Positions 16,358-25,069 of a stretch of 64,000 nt of DNA are shown one piece after another. Numbering within the stretch: the stretch's first letter is position 1; every line of letters begins with the position of its first letter. The stretch lies in contig NZ_JAJFZN010000001.1 in assembly GCF_020731145.1 (NCBI RefSeq), positions 868,001-932,000 on the forward strand, in the 5' to 3' direction. The notes under the pieces are model-generated. The model had not been told where the DNA came from. It saw only the letters and a list, made by a program, of their open reading frames with translations, and did not search any database. The stretch comes from Sneathiella sp. HT1-7. GTDB lineage: Bacteria; Pseudomonadota; Alphaproteobacteria; Sneathiellales; Sneathiellaceae. Made by a program: the position numbers and the translations under genes.

Positions 16358-17143
16358 ATGACTGAATTGCTCTCCGCCCGTCAGATCAGCGTGTATCGCG
16401 ACGGAAAAACCATCCTTGAGGATGTATCGCTCAGCATTGGCGAAAAGGATTTCATCACCATTATCGGGCCAAATGGCGCAGGTAAATCCATGCTGCTGAA
16501 ATGCATGATGGGATTCTATGCGCCGTCCAAGGGAGAAGTCGTGCGTCGTGCCGGCCTAAAAATCGGGTATGTGCCGCAGCGGTTGGTGGCGGATCATACG
16601 GTGCCAATCCGGGTACGGCGGTTTCTCACCCTGCGCAAGAGGGCGCCGAAGGATGTTTTGCTGAATGTGGCGCGGGAAACGGCGATAGAAGAGATACTCG
16701 ATCATCCGATCCATGTGCTCTCTGGCGGGGAGCTGCAAAGGGTATTGTTGGCACGCGCACTTCTGGATGATCCGGACCTTCTGGTGCTGGATGAACCGGC
16801 GCAGAATCTCGATGTGACGGGCCAGCTCGCTTTCTACAAGCTGATTGAGAAAATTTACGCTGAGCGAGATGTCAGCATCCTGATGGTATCGCATGACCTG
16901 CATCTGGTGATGTCGAGCACGCGGGAGGTGGTTTGCCTCTATCATCATATTTGTTGCCATGGGGAGCCGAACGTGGTGACGCGCGATCCGGAATTTATTT
17001 CGCTGTTCGGCAATGATATGGCACGGCTTATGGCGGTTTATAACCACAGCCATGATCATAACCACAACCATGATGAGGCGTCCCACCCTCACGACCACTC
17101 CCAATCCCATACCCACGAACACCTGGAAAAACTTGATGGTTGA
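16358..17143 (+). CDS. znuC: Zinc ABC transporter ATPase ZnuC with His-rich tail
   Basis: A 261-residue ABC ATPase that powers zinc import. Walker A is GPNGAGKS, the Q-loop is YVPQRL, the signature is LSGGELQRV, Walker B is LVLDEPAQ, and the switch His lies in VSHDLH. Past about residue 226 the protein ends in a histidine-rich tail of about 35 residues (HSHDHNHNH, HPHDHSQSH) that resembles the ZnuA loop but is on the cytoplasmic side. The next gene starts inside its last codons (overlap 17136-17143). Confidence 0.95.
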   Translation: MTELLSARQISVYRDGKTILEDVSLSIGEKDFITIIGPNGAGKSMLLKCMMGFYAPSKGEVVRRAGLKIGYVPQRLVADHTVPIRVRRFLTLRKRAPKDVLLNVARETAIEEILDHPIHVLSGGELQRVLLARALLDDPDLLVLDEPAQNLDVTGQLAFYKLIEKIYAERDVSILMVSHDLHLVMSSTREVVCLYHHICCHGEPNVVTRDPEFISLFGNDMARLMAVYNHSHDHNHNHDEASHPHDHSQSHTHEHLEKLDG

Positions 17144-17933
17144 TGATTTTATCCTCCGCGCGCTTGCGGCGGGGATCGGCGTTGCGCTGATTGCTGGACC
17201 GCTGGGCTGCTTCGTGGTATGGCGGCGGATGGCATATTTCGGCGATTCGCTCGCCCATAGCGCCCTTCTCGGCATTGCGCTCGGCCTGCTTTACGGCATT
17301 AATATCAATCTTGGTACAGTCATCGTCTGCACTGTGTTTGCGCTTCTGCTCGTTTGGCTGCAGCAACGCCGGGTACTGGCGACGGATACCTTGCTGGGTA
17401 TTCTTGCCCATGCTGCGCTCTCCATCGGGATGGTGGCCTTGAGTTTCCTCAATAATGTCAGTTTCGATCTCTACAGCTATTTGTTTGGCGATATTCTGAC
17501 CGTCCGGATCAGCGATCTTTACTGGATCTATGGCGGCGGTCTTCTCGTAATAGGCTTGCTGGTTTTCAACTGGTCGTCGCTGACCCTGATGACCCTGCAT
17601 GAGGACCTCGCCCGCGCCGAAGGCGTGAATACAGTCTGGGCGAATATCCTTCTCATGTTGTTGATGACCATTGTCGTTGCGGTGTCCATTCGTATCGTTG
17701 GCATCCTTCTGATTACTTCGATGCTGATCATTCCGGCGGCGACGGCGCGTCAGCTTGTCTCCTCCCCGGAGAGTATGGCGATCTGGGCGGCTGTCTTCGG
17801 GCTGATCGCGGTAGTCGCCGGGATTTCCGGCTCTGTTGAGTTTGACACGCCCTCCGGTCCGAGTATTGTCACCGCGGCGGCGATCATCTTCGCGCTTCTT
17901 TCCATCGTAGCGGCGATGCGCCGACGTTCTTGA
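17136..17933 (+). CDS. znuB: Zinc ABC transporter permease ZnuB
   Basis: A 265-residue inner-membrane permease of the ABC-3 family with about eight helices. It opens MVDDFILRALAAGIGVALIAGPLGCFVVWRR in family style and contains GDSLAHSALLGIALG, the conserved permease motif. The ATG at 17136 overlaps the end of znuC by eight bases, and a longer reading from 17013 would only add the shifted His-tail region. With ZnuA and ZnuC it completes the high-affinity zinc importer. Confidence 0.95.
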   Translation: MVDDFILRALAAGIGVALIAGPLGCFVVWRRMAYFGDSLAHSALLGIALGLLYGININLGTVIVCTVFALLLVWLQQRRVLATDTLLGILAHAALSIGMVALSFLNNVSFDLYSYLFGDILTVRISDLYWIYGGGLLVIGLLVFNWSSLTLMTLHEDLARAEGVNTVWANILLMLLMTIVVAVSIRIVGILLITSMLIIPAATARQLVSSPESMAIWAAVFGLIAVVAGISGSVEFDTPSGPSIVTAAAIIFALLSIVAAMRRRS

Positions 17934-18033
17934 TTGCCGTCAATGCGATGAAAAGTTGAATCTTGTCATTGGCTTGCCCGGGCAATCTGTTAGGATCACG
18001 CATCCATATAACAGGCATGATCAAGGGATGGAA

Positions 18034-19725
18034 ATGACAGGGTCGATGAAAGCCAGAACGGGCGGGCAAATCCTCGCCGATCAACTTGCAATTCAGGGAG
18101 CGGATACAGTTTTCTGTGTACCGGGGGAGAGCTATCTCGCCGTGATCGACGGCCTCTATAACCATGCCAACAGCATCCGGATGATCAACACACGACATGA
18201 AGGCGGCGCGGCCAACATGGCGGAAGCATATGGTAAGTTCACCGGTCGGCCCGGCATCTGTATGGTGACACGCGGGCCCGGCGCGACCAATGCCTCGATT
18301 GGGCTGCACACCGCCTTTCAGGACAGTACGCCGATGATCCTTTTCGTCGGGCAGGTCGGGCGCGACGCCATTGATCGGGAGGCATTTCAGGAAATGGATT
18401 ACCGCCGTGTCTTCGGCGAAATGGCGAAATGGGTCGCCGAAATCGACGATGCCCGCCGCATTCCGGAATATGTCAGCCGTGCCTTTCATACAGCATTGTC
18501 AGGGAGGCCGGGGCCTGTCGTGCTTGCCTTGCCTGAAGATATGCTGACCGATGTGGTGGAAGTGTCGGACATCGCGCACCCCGCAAAAGCCCCAAACATT
18601 GCGCCGGCCGCTGCGGATATGATGGCGCTGGAGGCGCGACTTGGTGCGGCGGAGCGCCCCTTTATGATTGTTGGCGGCGCGACATGGACCCAGGCGGCGG
18701 TGAAAGATATTGAGGCGTTTGCCGAAAGCCACGGCATACCGGTTGGCGCATCGCTCCGCTCACAGGATTGTTTCGATAATCGTCATCCAAATTACGCGGG
18801 CGACGTAGGCATTGGTATCAATCCAAAACTTGCAAATCGGATTAAGGAGAGCGACCTTCTTCTTGTCGTCGGGCCGCGCCTTGGGGAGATGACGACACAG
18901 GGCTATACCCTAATCGATGTGCCGAACCCGGCAATGCCGTTGGTCCATGTCCATCCTGGGGCGTCAGAGCTGGGGCGTGTTTATCTTCCCGATATTGCGA
19001 TCAACGCCCGAATGCCGGAATTTGCATCCGCTGCGCGCGCCATGGCGCCAGGGGGTGTGAAGGCGCGCGAAGGCTGGGTCATGAATGCCCGCGCCGACTA
19101 TCTGGAGCGGATCAAGCCGACCGAGGTGCCGGGTCCGGTCAATCTTGGCAAGATCGTCGCTTACCTGAATGACACCTTACCCGAAGATGCGATCATCACC
19201 GCCGGGGCCGGGAACTATGCCGTTTGGGCGCATCGCTTTTTCCAACATAAAAAATATCGCACCCAGCTTGCACCGACCAGCGGGGCGATGGGCTATAGCG
19301 TGCCCGCTGCGATCAGCGCCAAACTTACAGCACCCGAGCGGACCGTGGTCAGCTTCAATGGCGATGGCTGTTTCATGATGCTGGGCCAGGAGCTGGCGAC
19401 GGCAATGCAGTTTAACGCCGCCGTCATCTTTATTATCGTCAATAACGGTATGCTCGGGACTATTCGTATGCATCAGGAGCGGACCTATCCGGCCCGCGTG
19501 CACGCAACCACTCTCGCCAATCCGGATTTTGCGGCGCTCGCCCGAGCCTATGGGGCCTTCGGGGAGAAAGTCACCCGGACGGAAGATTTTGCGGATGTTT
19601 TTGCAGCGGCGCAGGCCTCCGGCAAGGCAGCGGTAATTGAGATCATTGTTGATCCGGAGGTATTAACCCCGGAACAGAGCCTCTCGGCCGCGCGCGAACA
19701 GGGGCAGAAAACAACAGCATCTTAA
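18034..19725 (+). CDS. Thiamine-diphosphate-dependent enzyme, acetolactate-synthase-like
   Basis: A 563-residue enzyme of the acetolactate synthase/benzoylformate decarboxylase family. It shows the three usual domains: N-terminal pyrimidine-binding, with the catalytic Glu in RHEGGAANMAEAYG; the central domain; and the C-terminal PP-binding domain with the ThDP motif NGDGCFMM...VNNGMLG. No regulatory subunit adjoins it, so it may be a catabolic acetolactate synthase or another ThDP lyase/decarboxylase. ATG at 18034 is chosen because AAGGGA lies just upstream; the frame stays open back to 17956. A GST gene follows 16 bases later. Confidence 0.88.
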   Translation: MTGSMKARTGGQILADQLAIQGADTVFCVPGESYLAVIDGLYNHANSIRMINTRHEGGAANMAEAYGKFTGRPGICMVTRGPGATNASIGLHTAFQDSTPMILFVGQVGRDAIDREAFQEMDYRRVFGEMAKWVAEIDDARRIPEYVSRAFHTALSGRPGPVVLALPEDMLTDVVEVSDIAHPAKAPNIAPAAADMMALEARLGAAERPFMIVGGATWTQAAVKDIEAFAESHGIPVGASLRSQDCFDNRHPNYAGDVGIGINPKLANRIKESDLLLVVGPRLGEMTTQGYTLIDVPNPAMPLVHVHPGASELGRVYLPDIAINARMPEFASAARAMAPGGVKAREGWVMNARADYLERIKPTEVPGPVNLGKIVAYLNDTLPEDAIITAGAGNYAVWAHRFFQHKKYRTQLAPTSGAMGYSVPAAISAKLTAPERTVVSFNGDGCFMMLGQELATAMQFNAAVIFIIVNNGMLGTIRMHQERTYPARVHATTLANPDFAALARAYGAFGEKVTRTEDFADVFAAAQASGKAAVIEIIVDPEVLTPEQSLSAAREQGQKTTAS

Positions 19726-19741
19726 GGAAGGAACAGGAAAT

Positions 19742-20377
19742 ATGATCGATCTCTATACATGGGGTACGCCGAATGGCCGGAAAGTCTCCATCCTGCTGGA
19801 AGAACTGGGCCTGCCCTATGAGGTGAAACCCATTGATATCACAGCCGGGGATCAGAAAACGCCCGAATTTCTGGCGATTTCACCCAACGGCCGCATTCCG
19901 GCGATTGTCGATCATGACACTGGTGTTCGGATGATGGAATCCGGCGCAATCATGCTCTATCTCGCAAAGAAGGCGGGCGGCAAGCTGATTCCGTCGGACG
20001 ACGTCGGTTATTGGCAGATGATGGAATGGCTGATGTGGCAGATGGGCGGTCTCGGGCCGATGGCGGGGCAGACGCATCACTTCGTCCGCTTTAATCCGGG
20101 CAAGGCACCCTATGCGGAGGAACGCTACCTCAATGAAGTAAAACGGCTTTACGGCGTGCTTGATACCGCACTATCTGAACGTGACTATGTCGCCGGAGAG
20201 TATAGCGTTGCGGATATTGCGATCTGGCCTTGGATATCAAGATTTGAGTGGCAGACAATTGATCTCAATCAGTATCCGAATGTAAAAGATTGGTATAACC
20301 GCATAGCGGGTCGTCCGGCAGTGCAGAAGGGTTATCACATCCCTCATTATGTATCTGACGTTCCCGTTCCGGAATGA
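19742..20377 (+). CDS. Glutathione S-transferase family protein, YfcG/YghU-like
   Basis: A 211-residue GST with a thioredoxin-like N-terminal half and an all-helical C-terminal half. TPNGRKVSILLEELGLPYEV is the typical opening of the Nu-class/YfcG disulphide-bond oxidoreductases, in which Asn and Thr rather than Tyr contact glutathione. RIPAIVD and MMESGAIMLYLA are the cis-Pro and glutathione gamma-Glu contacts. It lies 16 bases downstream of the ThDP enzyme, probably in one transcript, and upstream of the NRPS gene (gap 123 bases). Confidence 0.9.
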   Translation: MIDLYTWGTPNGRKVSILLEELGLPYEVKPIDITAGDQKTPEFLAISPNGRIPAIVDHDTGVRMMESGAIMLYLAKKAGGKLIPSDDVGYWQMMEWLMWQMGGLGPMAGQTHHFVRFNPGKAPYAEERYLNEVKRLYGVLDTALSERDYVAGEYSVADIAIWPWISRFEWQTIDLNQYPNVKDWYNRIAGRPAVQKGYHIPHYVSDVPVPE

Positions 20378-20500
20378 TAACGAGAATAAGTTAGAAATAT
20401 TTCCGACCGTTAAGGGTTAATAAACAGGTTATTTCTATGTTGAGTTCAAGGAGTTCAGTACAACAACAAAAATACGAAGGCGAAGGACCTGGTTTGAAAA

Positions 20501-23500
20501 ATGAACGGGCTATTCATTGGTGAAGGAACGCTTCTTGTTCAATGTGCCGAAGAGTTTCGGCGTGCCGGCGGTGAAATCACCGCGATAATGACCCGTGAAC
20601 CGCGTGTTCGCGCTTGGGCCGAGGCGGAAGGTCTAACTCTTTTCGGCGACCCACAGGATGAAGGGCTCAAGGATCTAACCTACGATTATCTTTTCAGTGT
20701 CGTCAATCTGACGATTTTTCCGCAACATCTTCCGGTTCAACCAAATAAATTTGCCATCAACTTCTTTGATGGACCGCTGCCAAAATATGCCGGTATCAAT
20801 GTCACGTCCTGGGCGCTAATGAATGGCGAGACATCCCACGCCGTCACCTGGCATGAAATGCTCGCCTCCCCGGATGAGGGCCGTATCCTGAAATCACGCG
20901 TGGTTGAAATCTCGCCAGATGAAACCTCAATGAGCCTCAATGCAAAATGTTATGAGGCCGGGCTTGCCTCCTTCACTGAGTTGATCGGGGAACTCAAAAC
21001 CGATACCGTCCGCCCGCAAGAGCAGGACGCAGAGAGAAATCGCTACGAAGCCGAGAAACGGCCTGAAGCTTTGGGCGCACTTGATTTCACAAAAACAGCC
21101 AGTGAGCTTAATCGGATTGTCCGCGCGCTTGATTTTGGAGCCTATGCCAACCCGCTGGGCACGGCGAAGCTATGGACGGGAAAATCTGTCTCTCTAGTTG
21201 GCTCGCTCGCCATAAAGGATGGTCCTGCCTCCAACGCGCCGGGACAAGTTGTTGCGCTGGACAACGATGGAATCACGATATCCGCAAGCGATCATGATGT
21301 CACAGTCGGGGCGTTTCGCTGCCTCGCCGGAGAACCACGCCACCCAAACGCTGTCGGGCTGCAGGTAGGGGCGCAAATCCCACTGGTTCCAGTCCTTTCC
21401 GATGAAGACCTCACGACAATCGCAAAGGCAGAACTTTATTGGCAGGACGCGCTCGCGGTCGCGCAGCCATTACAATCACCCTATCCGTCGAACCGGGATA
21501 CAGCAGCAGGTGTCATTTCTGCGCCCATGCCGCTCGATCAACCGCTTGACTTGGACGAAGGGGCTGCCGGTTTTCTCGTCTGGCATTCCCTGTTGATGGG
21601 GGCGAAGACAGTTTCCTGCGGTGTTGATGGTGGCACTATGGCGCATCCGCTGATCGCGGAGAGCCAGCTTGTCACTATGCCGGTCGAGGCATCGGCCAGT
21701 GTGAAGGATACACTTCAGTCATTTGCCAAAATCAAAACGGAAGGGGAAAATAAAGGCCCCCGAAGTATCGATCTGATTGCCCGCCTGCCCGATACGGCGA
21801 CGCGCGATATAGCTTTGCGGGCGTTGAACGTCGCGGTCACCGCGAATGACAGAACGGATGCGGAGCTATTAGGCGACCGTCTGCTCGTTCTTGCGCTTGG
21901 GGATACCCCGCGCCTGATCGCCAAGACAGGGCTTTACGCGCGCGATATCCTCGCTGCCATGGGGCGTGACCTTGCCTTCTTCCTGAATGCTTTTGCGTCA
22001 CAGAAGGACACAGCGTTAAAAGACCTGCCGCTGACTGATCCGAATGAGAAGCAGGCGGGCATGAATGCAATGGGCATCGACTATCCGCGTGATAAACGTA
22101 TTCACGATGTAATTCGCGAACAGGCGGCGAAAACCCCTGATGCCATTGCACTGAAAGCTGATGATGATGTGCTCACTTATGAGGAGTTGGAGGCGCGCAC
22201 CGATCTGCTCGCTGCCGCTCTTGCGGCGCGCGGTGCGAAACGGGGCGTAATCGTTGGATTATGTCTGGAACGATCGACCGATTTAATCGTTTCCCTGCTT
22301 GCCATTTTGAAGACCGGTGCGGCGTATCTGCCGCTTGACCCGGCCTATCCGGCAGAACGTGTTGCCTTCATGATTGAGGACAGCAATGCGCCGTTGATCG
22401 TCGCCAGCCCGACGACCGAGTTCAAATTCCGGCTCGACCCAAAGAAAATTGTTTACCCGGATGCTACCGATGGTGACTTCACGGCTCCAACCGGAGAGCC
22501 GTCTGACCTCGCCTATATGATGTATACGTCGGGCTCAACCGGCACGCCGAAAGGTGTGATGCTGACCCATCAGAATATCGTCAACTTCTTTACTGGCACC
22601 GACCTGACCGTCCCCCATGACGGAGAGGTACGGTTGCTTGCTATCACATCGGTTTCTTTTGATATCTCGGTGTTGGAGATTTTCTGGACGCTGGCGCGTG
22701 GCTTTACCATCGTGCTGCAGACGGACGGCGTTTCCTCGGCGACGGTTCCGGGTTTCAGCCTGTTCTACTTTGCGTCCGAAGCGTCTGGAAGCGGGCCGGA
22801 GGCGTATCGTCTCTTGCTGCAGGGCGCGAAATTTGCCGATGACAACGGGTTCGAGGCGGTCTGGACGCCGGAGCGGCATTTCCATGCCTTTGGCGGTTTG
22901 TATCCCAATCCGGCGGTGAGTTCCGCCGCCGTGGCCTCGATGACCAAGAATGTCGGCATTCGCGCAGGCTCCTGCGTGTTGCCGCTGCATAATCCGGTTC
23001 GGCTGGCTGAAGACTGGGCACTGGTGGATAATATTTCCGCCGGGCGCGCCGGGATCGCCCTTGCTAGCGGTTGGCAGCCTAATGACTTTGTGCTGCAACC
23101 GGAAAATTTTGAAAACCGTAAAGATGTGATGCTGGATGGTGTCGATACCCTGCGCAAATTATGGCGCGGCGAGAGCATCAAATTACCGAACCACAAGGGC
23201 GAAGAGATTGAAGTTTCCACCCTGCCGCATCCGGTAAACGGAGATATCCCGCTCTGGCTAACGGCGGCGGGCAACCCGGAAACCTTCGCCGCAGCAGCCA
23301 CAAAGGGTTGTTATGTGCTGACCCATCTGTTGGGCCAGAAATTCGAGGATGTGGCCGAGAAAATCCGCGCCTACCGCATGGCCTGGCGTGAGGCCGGGCA
23401 TCCCGGTAACGGAAAAGTCTCTCTCATGTTGCATACGTTTGTGGGGGAGGATGAGGATCAGGTGCGCGAAACAGTACGCGGGCCGATGAAGGGCTATCTC

Positions 23501-25009
23501 AAAAGCTCGGTCGATCTACTCCGCCGGGCGTCGTGGAGTTCTCCTACCTTCAAGCAAAAGGCCGATGCAAGCGGCGTGACGCCGCAGGAAGTCTTTGAAA
23601 AGCAAGAGCTTACCGACGAAGAGACGGATGCTCTCCTTGATCACGCGTTTGAACGCTACTACCAGACCAGTGGCTTGTTTGGCACACCGGACAGCTGTCA
23701 GGAGCTGGTGCGCGAGATTGCCCGCATGGGTGTGGACGAGATTGCCTGCCTGATCGATTTTGGTGTTGATACGGATCTCGTGCTGAAACATCTCACCTAT
23801 ATCAACGATCTGAAGAATAATCTGCTTGCCGAAGGCGGGGTTGCACGTCAGGCCTCTGTCGCGGAACAGATTGTCGAGCATGACATCACTCATTTCCAAT
23901 GTACCCCATCGATGGCCTCCTTCCTGGTGGCGGAAGAGGCAGGGCGGACGGCGCTTGGCCGGCTCAAGGTGATGATGGTTGGCGGCGAAGGCTTTCCACC
24001 CGATCTCGCGCGAAATTTACGCTCCCACTTAAAGGGGTCGCTTCTGAACATGTATGGCACGACGGAGACGGCCGTTTGGTCGTCGGTCGCCAATCTTGAA
24101 ACAGTGGAAGAAACGATTCCGTTGGGTGAGGCGATTGCCAACACGATCTATTCCGTCCGCAATGAATTTGGTCAGGCACTACCGAGTGGTGTTGCCGGGG
24201 AACTTTGGATTGGTGGCGATGGCGTCGCCGATGGTTACTGGAAGCGTGAGGAGTTGACGGCGGAACGCTTTCTCGATACCGCTGAAGGTCGCTTCTATCG
24301 GACCGGTGATTTGGTCCGCCATATGCCGAACGGTAATCTGGAATTCCATGGTCGCATGGATAATCAGGTTAAGGTGCGTGGTCACCGGATTGAGCTTGGC
24401 GAGATTGAGGCAAAGCTTGGTGCGCTGGATGAAGTCAAAGATGCGGCGGTCACGGTTTTTGAGACGGGCGAGAGTGACAAACGTCTTGTTGCGTTTGCGA
24501 CGGCCGCACCGGGTCACAAGATAGACCCACAAGACGTACGCAAAAAACTGGGAGAGCGGCTACCCGAATTCATGACGCCATCGCAAGTGATCGTGCTGGA
24601 TGTTATGCCGCAAACGCCAAACGGCAAGATTGACCGTAAGGCGCTGCCAAAACCGCAAGGACAGACAAACACAGCAACGGAAGCAGCCCAGAGTGACACA
24701 GAAACAGCTATTGCGAAAATCTGGTGCGAGGCGCTGGGCCTTGCTGAAGTGGGCGTAACCGATAATTTCTTTGATCTTGGCGGGCATTCCCTGCTGGTAG
24801 TGCAGGTGCAGCGGCGGTTGAAGGAACTGTTCGACAAGGAAGTGGCGATTACCGATATGTTCCGTTTTTCAACCATTCAGGCCCTGGCCGGTCATCTCGA
24901 TGGTGACGGCAAGGCGGATGGAGAGTCGTCGGCGGCCAAGCGCGGGGCAGAGCGCGCCGCGGCGCGGCGCGCCCGGATGACGAGAAGAACAGGGACAACT
25001 GTACAATAA
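20501..25009 (+). CDS. NRPS: formyltransferase-like / split adenylation with luciferase-like monooxygenase / PCP
   Basis: A 1502-residue single-module nonribosomal peptide synthetase. Residues 1-290 resemble methionyl-tRNA formyltransferase, with Asn87 and Asp125 in place but Phe89 where the catalytic His is expected (INFFDGPLPKYAG). Residues about 300-515 look like the end of a condensation domain without HHxxxDG. Adenylation motifs follow: LTYEEL (~556), LPLDPAYP, YTSGSTGTPKG (~672), FDISVLE (A4, ~720). A luciferase-like FMN monooxygenase of the MupA/Atu3671 type fills ~749-1115. The adenylation domain then resumes: NMYGTTET (A5, 1183), GELWIGGDG, YRTGD, and NGKIDRKAL. The carrier Ser is 1430 (DLGGHSL). 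The tail is basic (Arg/Ala-rich). The PKS gene starts 60 bases later, so the two form one operon. Confidence 0.9.
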   Translation: MNGLFIGEGTLLVQCAEEFRRAGGEITAIMTREPRVRAWAEAEGLTLFGDPQDEGLKDLTYDYLFSVVNLTIFPQHLPVQPNKFAINFFDGPLPKYAGINVTSWALMNGETSHAVTWHEMLASPDEGRILKSRVVEISPDETSMSLNAKCYEAGLASFTELIGELKTDTVRPQEQDAERNRYEAEKRPEALGALDFTKTASELNRIVRALDFGAYANPLGTAKLWTGKSVSLVGSLAIKDGPASNAPGQVVALDNDGITISASDHDVTVGAFRCLAGEPRHPNAVGLQVGAQIPLVPVLSDEDLTTIAKAELYWQDALAVAQPLQSPYPSNRDTAAGVISAPMPLDQPLDLDEGAAGFLVWHSLLMGAKTVSCGVDGGTMAHPLIAESQLVTMPVEASASVKDTLQSFAKIKTEGENKGPRSIDLIARLPDTATRDIALRALNVAVTANDRTDAELLGDRLLVLALGDTPRLIAKTGLYARDILAAMGRDLAFFLNAFASQKDTALKDLPLTDPNEKQAGMNAMGIDYPRDKRIHDVIREQAAKTPDAIALKADDDVLTYEELEARTDLLAAALAARGAKRGVIVGLCLERSTDLIVSLLAILKTGAAYLPLDPAYPAERVAFMIEDSNAPLIVASPTTEFKFRLDPKKIVYPDATDGDFTAPTGEPSDLAYMMYTSGSTGTPKGVMLTHQNIVNFFTGTDLTVPHDGEVRLLAITSVSFDISVLEIFWTLARGFTIVLQTDGVSSATVPGFSLFYFASEASGSGPEAYRLLLQGAKFADDNGFEAVWTPERHFHAFGGLYPNPAVSSAAVASMTKNVGIRAGSCVLPLHNPVRLAEDWALVDNISAGRAGIALASGWQPNDFVLQPENFENRKDVMLDGVDTLRKLWRGESIKLPNHKGEEIEVSTLPHPVNGDIPLWLTAAGNPETFAAAATKGCYVLTHLLGQKFEDVAEKIRAYRMAWREAGHPGNGKVSLMLHTFVGEDEDQVRETVRGPMKGYLKSSVDLLRRASWSSPTFKQKADASGVTPQEVFEKQELTDEETDALLDHAFERYYQTSGLFGTPDSCQELVREIARMGVDEIACLIDFGVDTDLVLKHLTYINDLKNNLLAEGGVARQASVAEQIVEHDITHFQCTPSMASFLVAEEAGRTALGRLKVMMVGGEGFPPDLARNLRSHLKGSLLNMYGTTETAVWSSVANLETVEETIPLGEAIANTIYSVRNEFGQALPSGVAGELWIGGDGVADGYWKREELTAERFLDTAEGRFYRTGDLVRHMPNGNLEFHGRMDNQVKVRGHRIELGEIEAKLGALDEVKDAAVTVFETGESDKRLVAFATAAPGHKIDPQDVRKKLGERLPEFMTPSQVIVLDVMPQTPNGKIDRKALPKPQGQTNTATEAAQSDTETAIAKIWCEALGLAEVGVTDNFFDLGGHSLLVVQVQRRLKELFDKEVAITDMFRFSTIQALAGHLDGDGKADGESSAAKRGAERAAARRARMTRRTGTTVQ

Positions 25010-25069
25010 ATGTGATTTTTGGCAGGATGAGAACTTGTCAAGGTAAACAAACCGCCGGTTACGGTGGAA

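Noticed and set aside
17028-17600. Minus-strand frame opposite znuB
   Set aside because: Its translation is low-complexity and mirrors the znuB codons; znuC and znuB on the plus strand account for the region.
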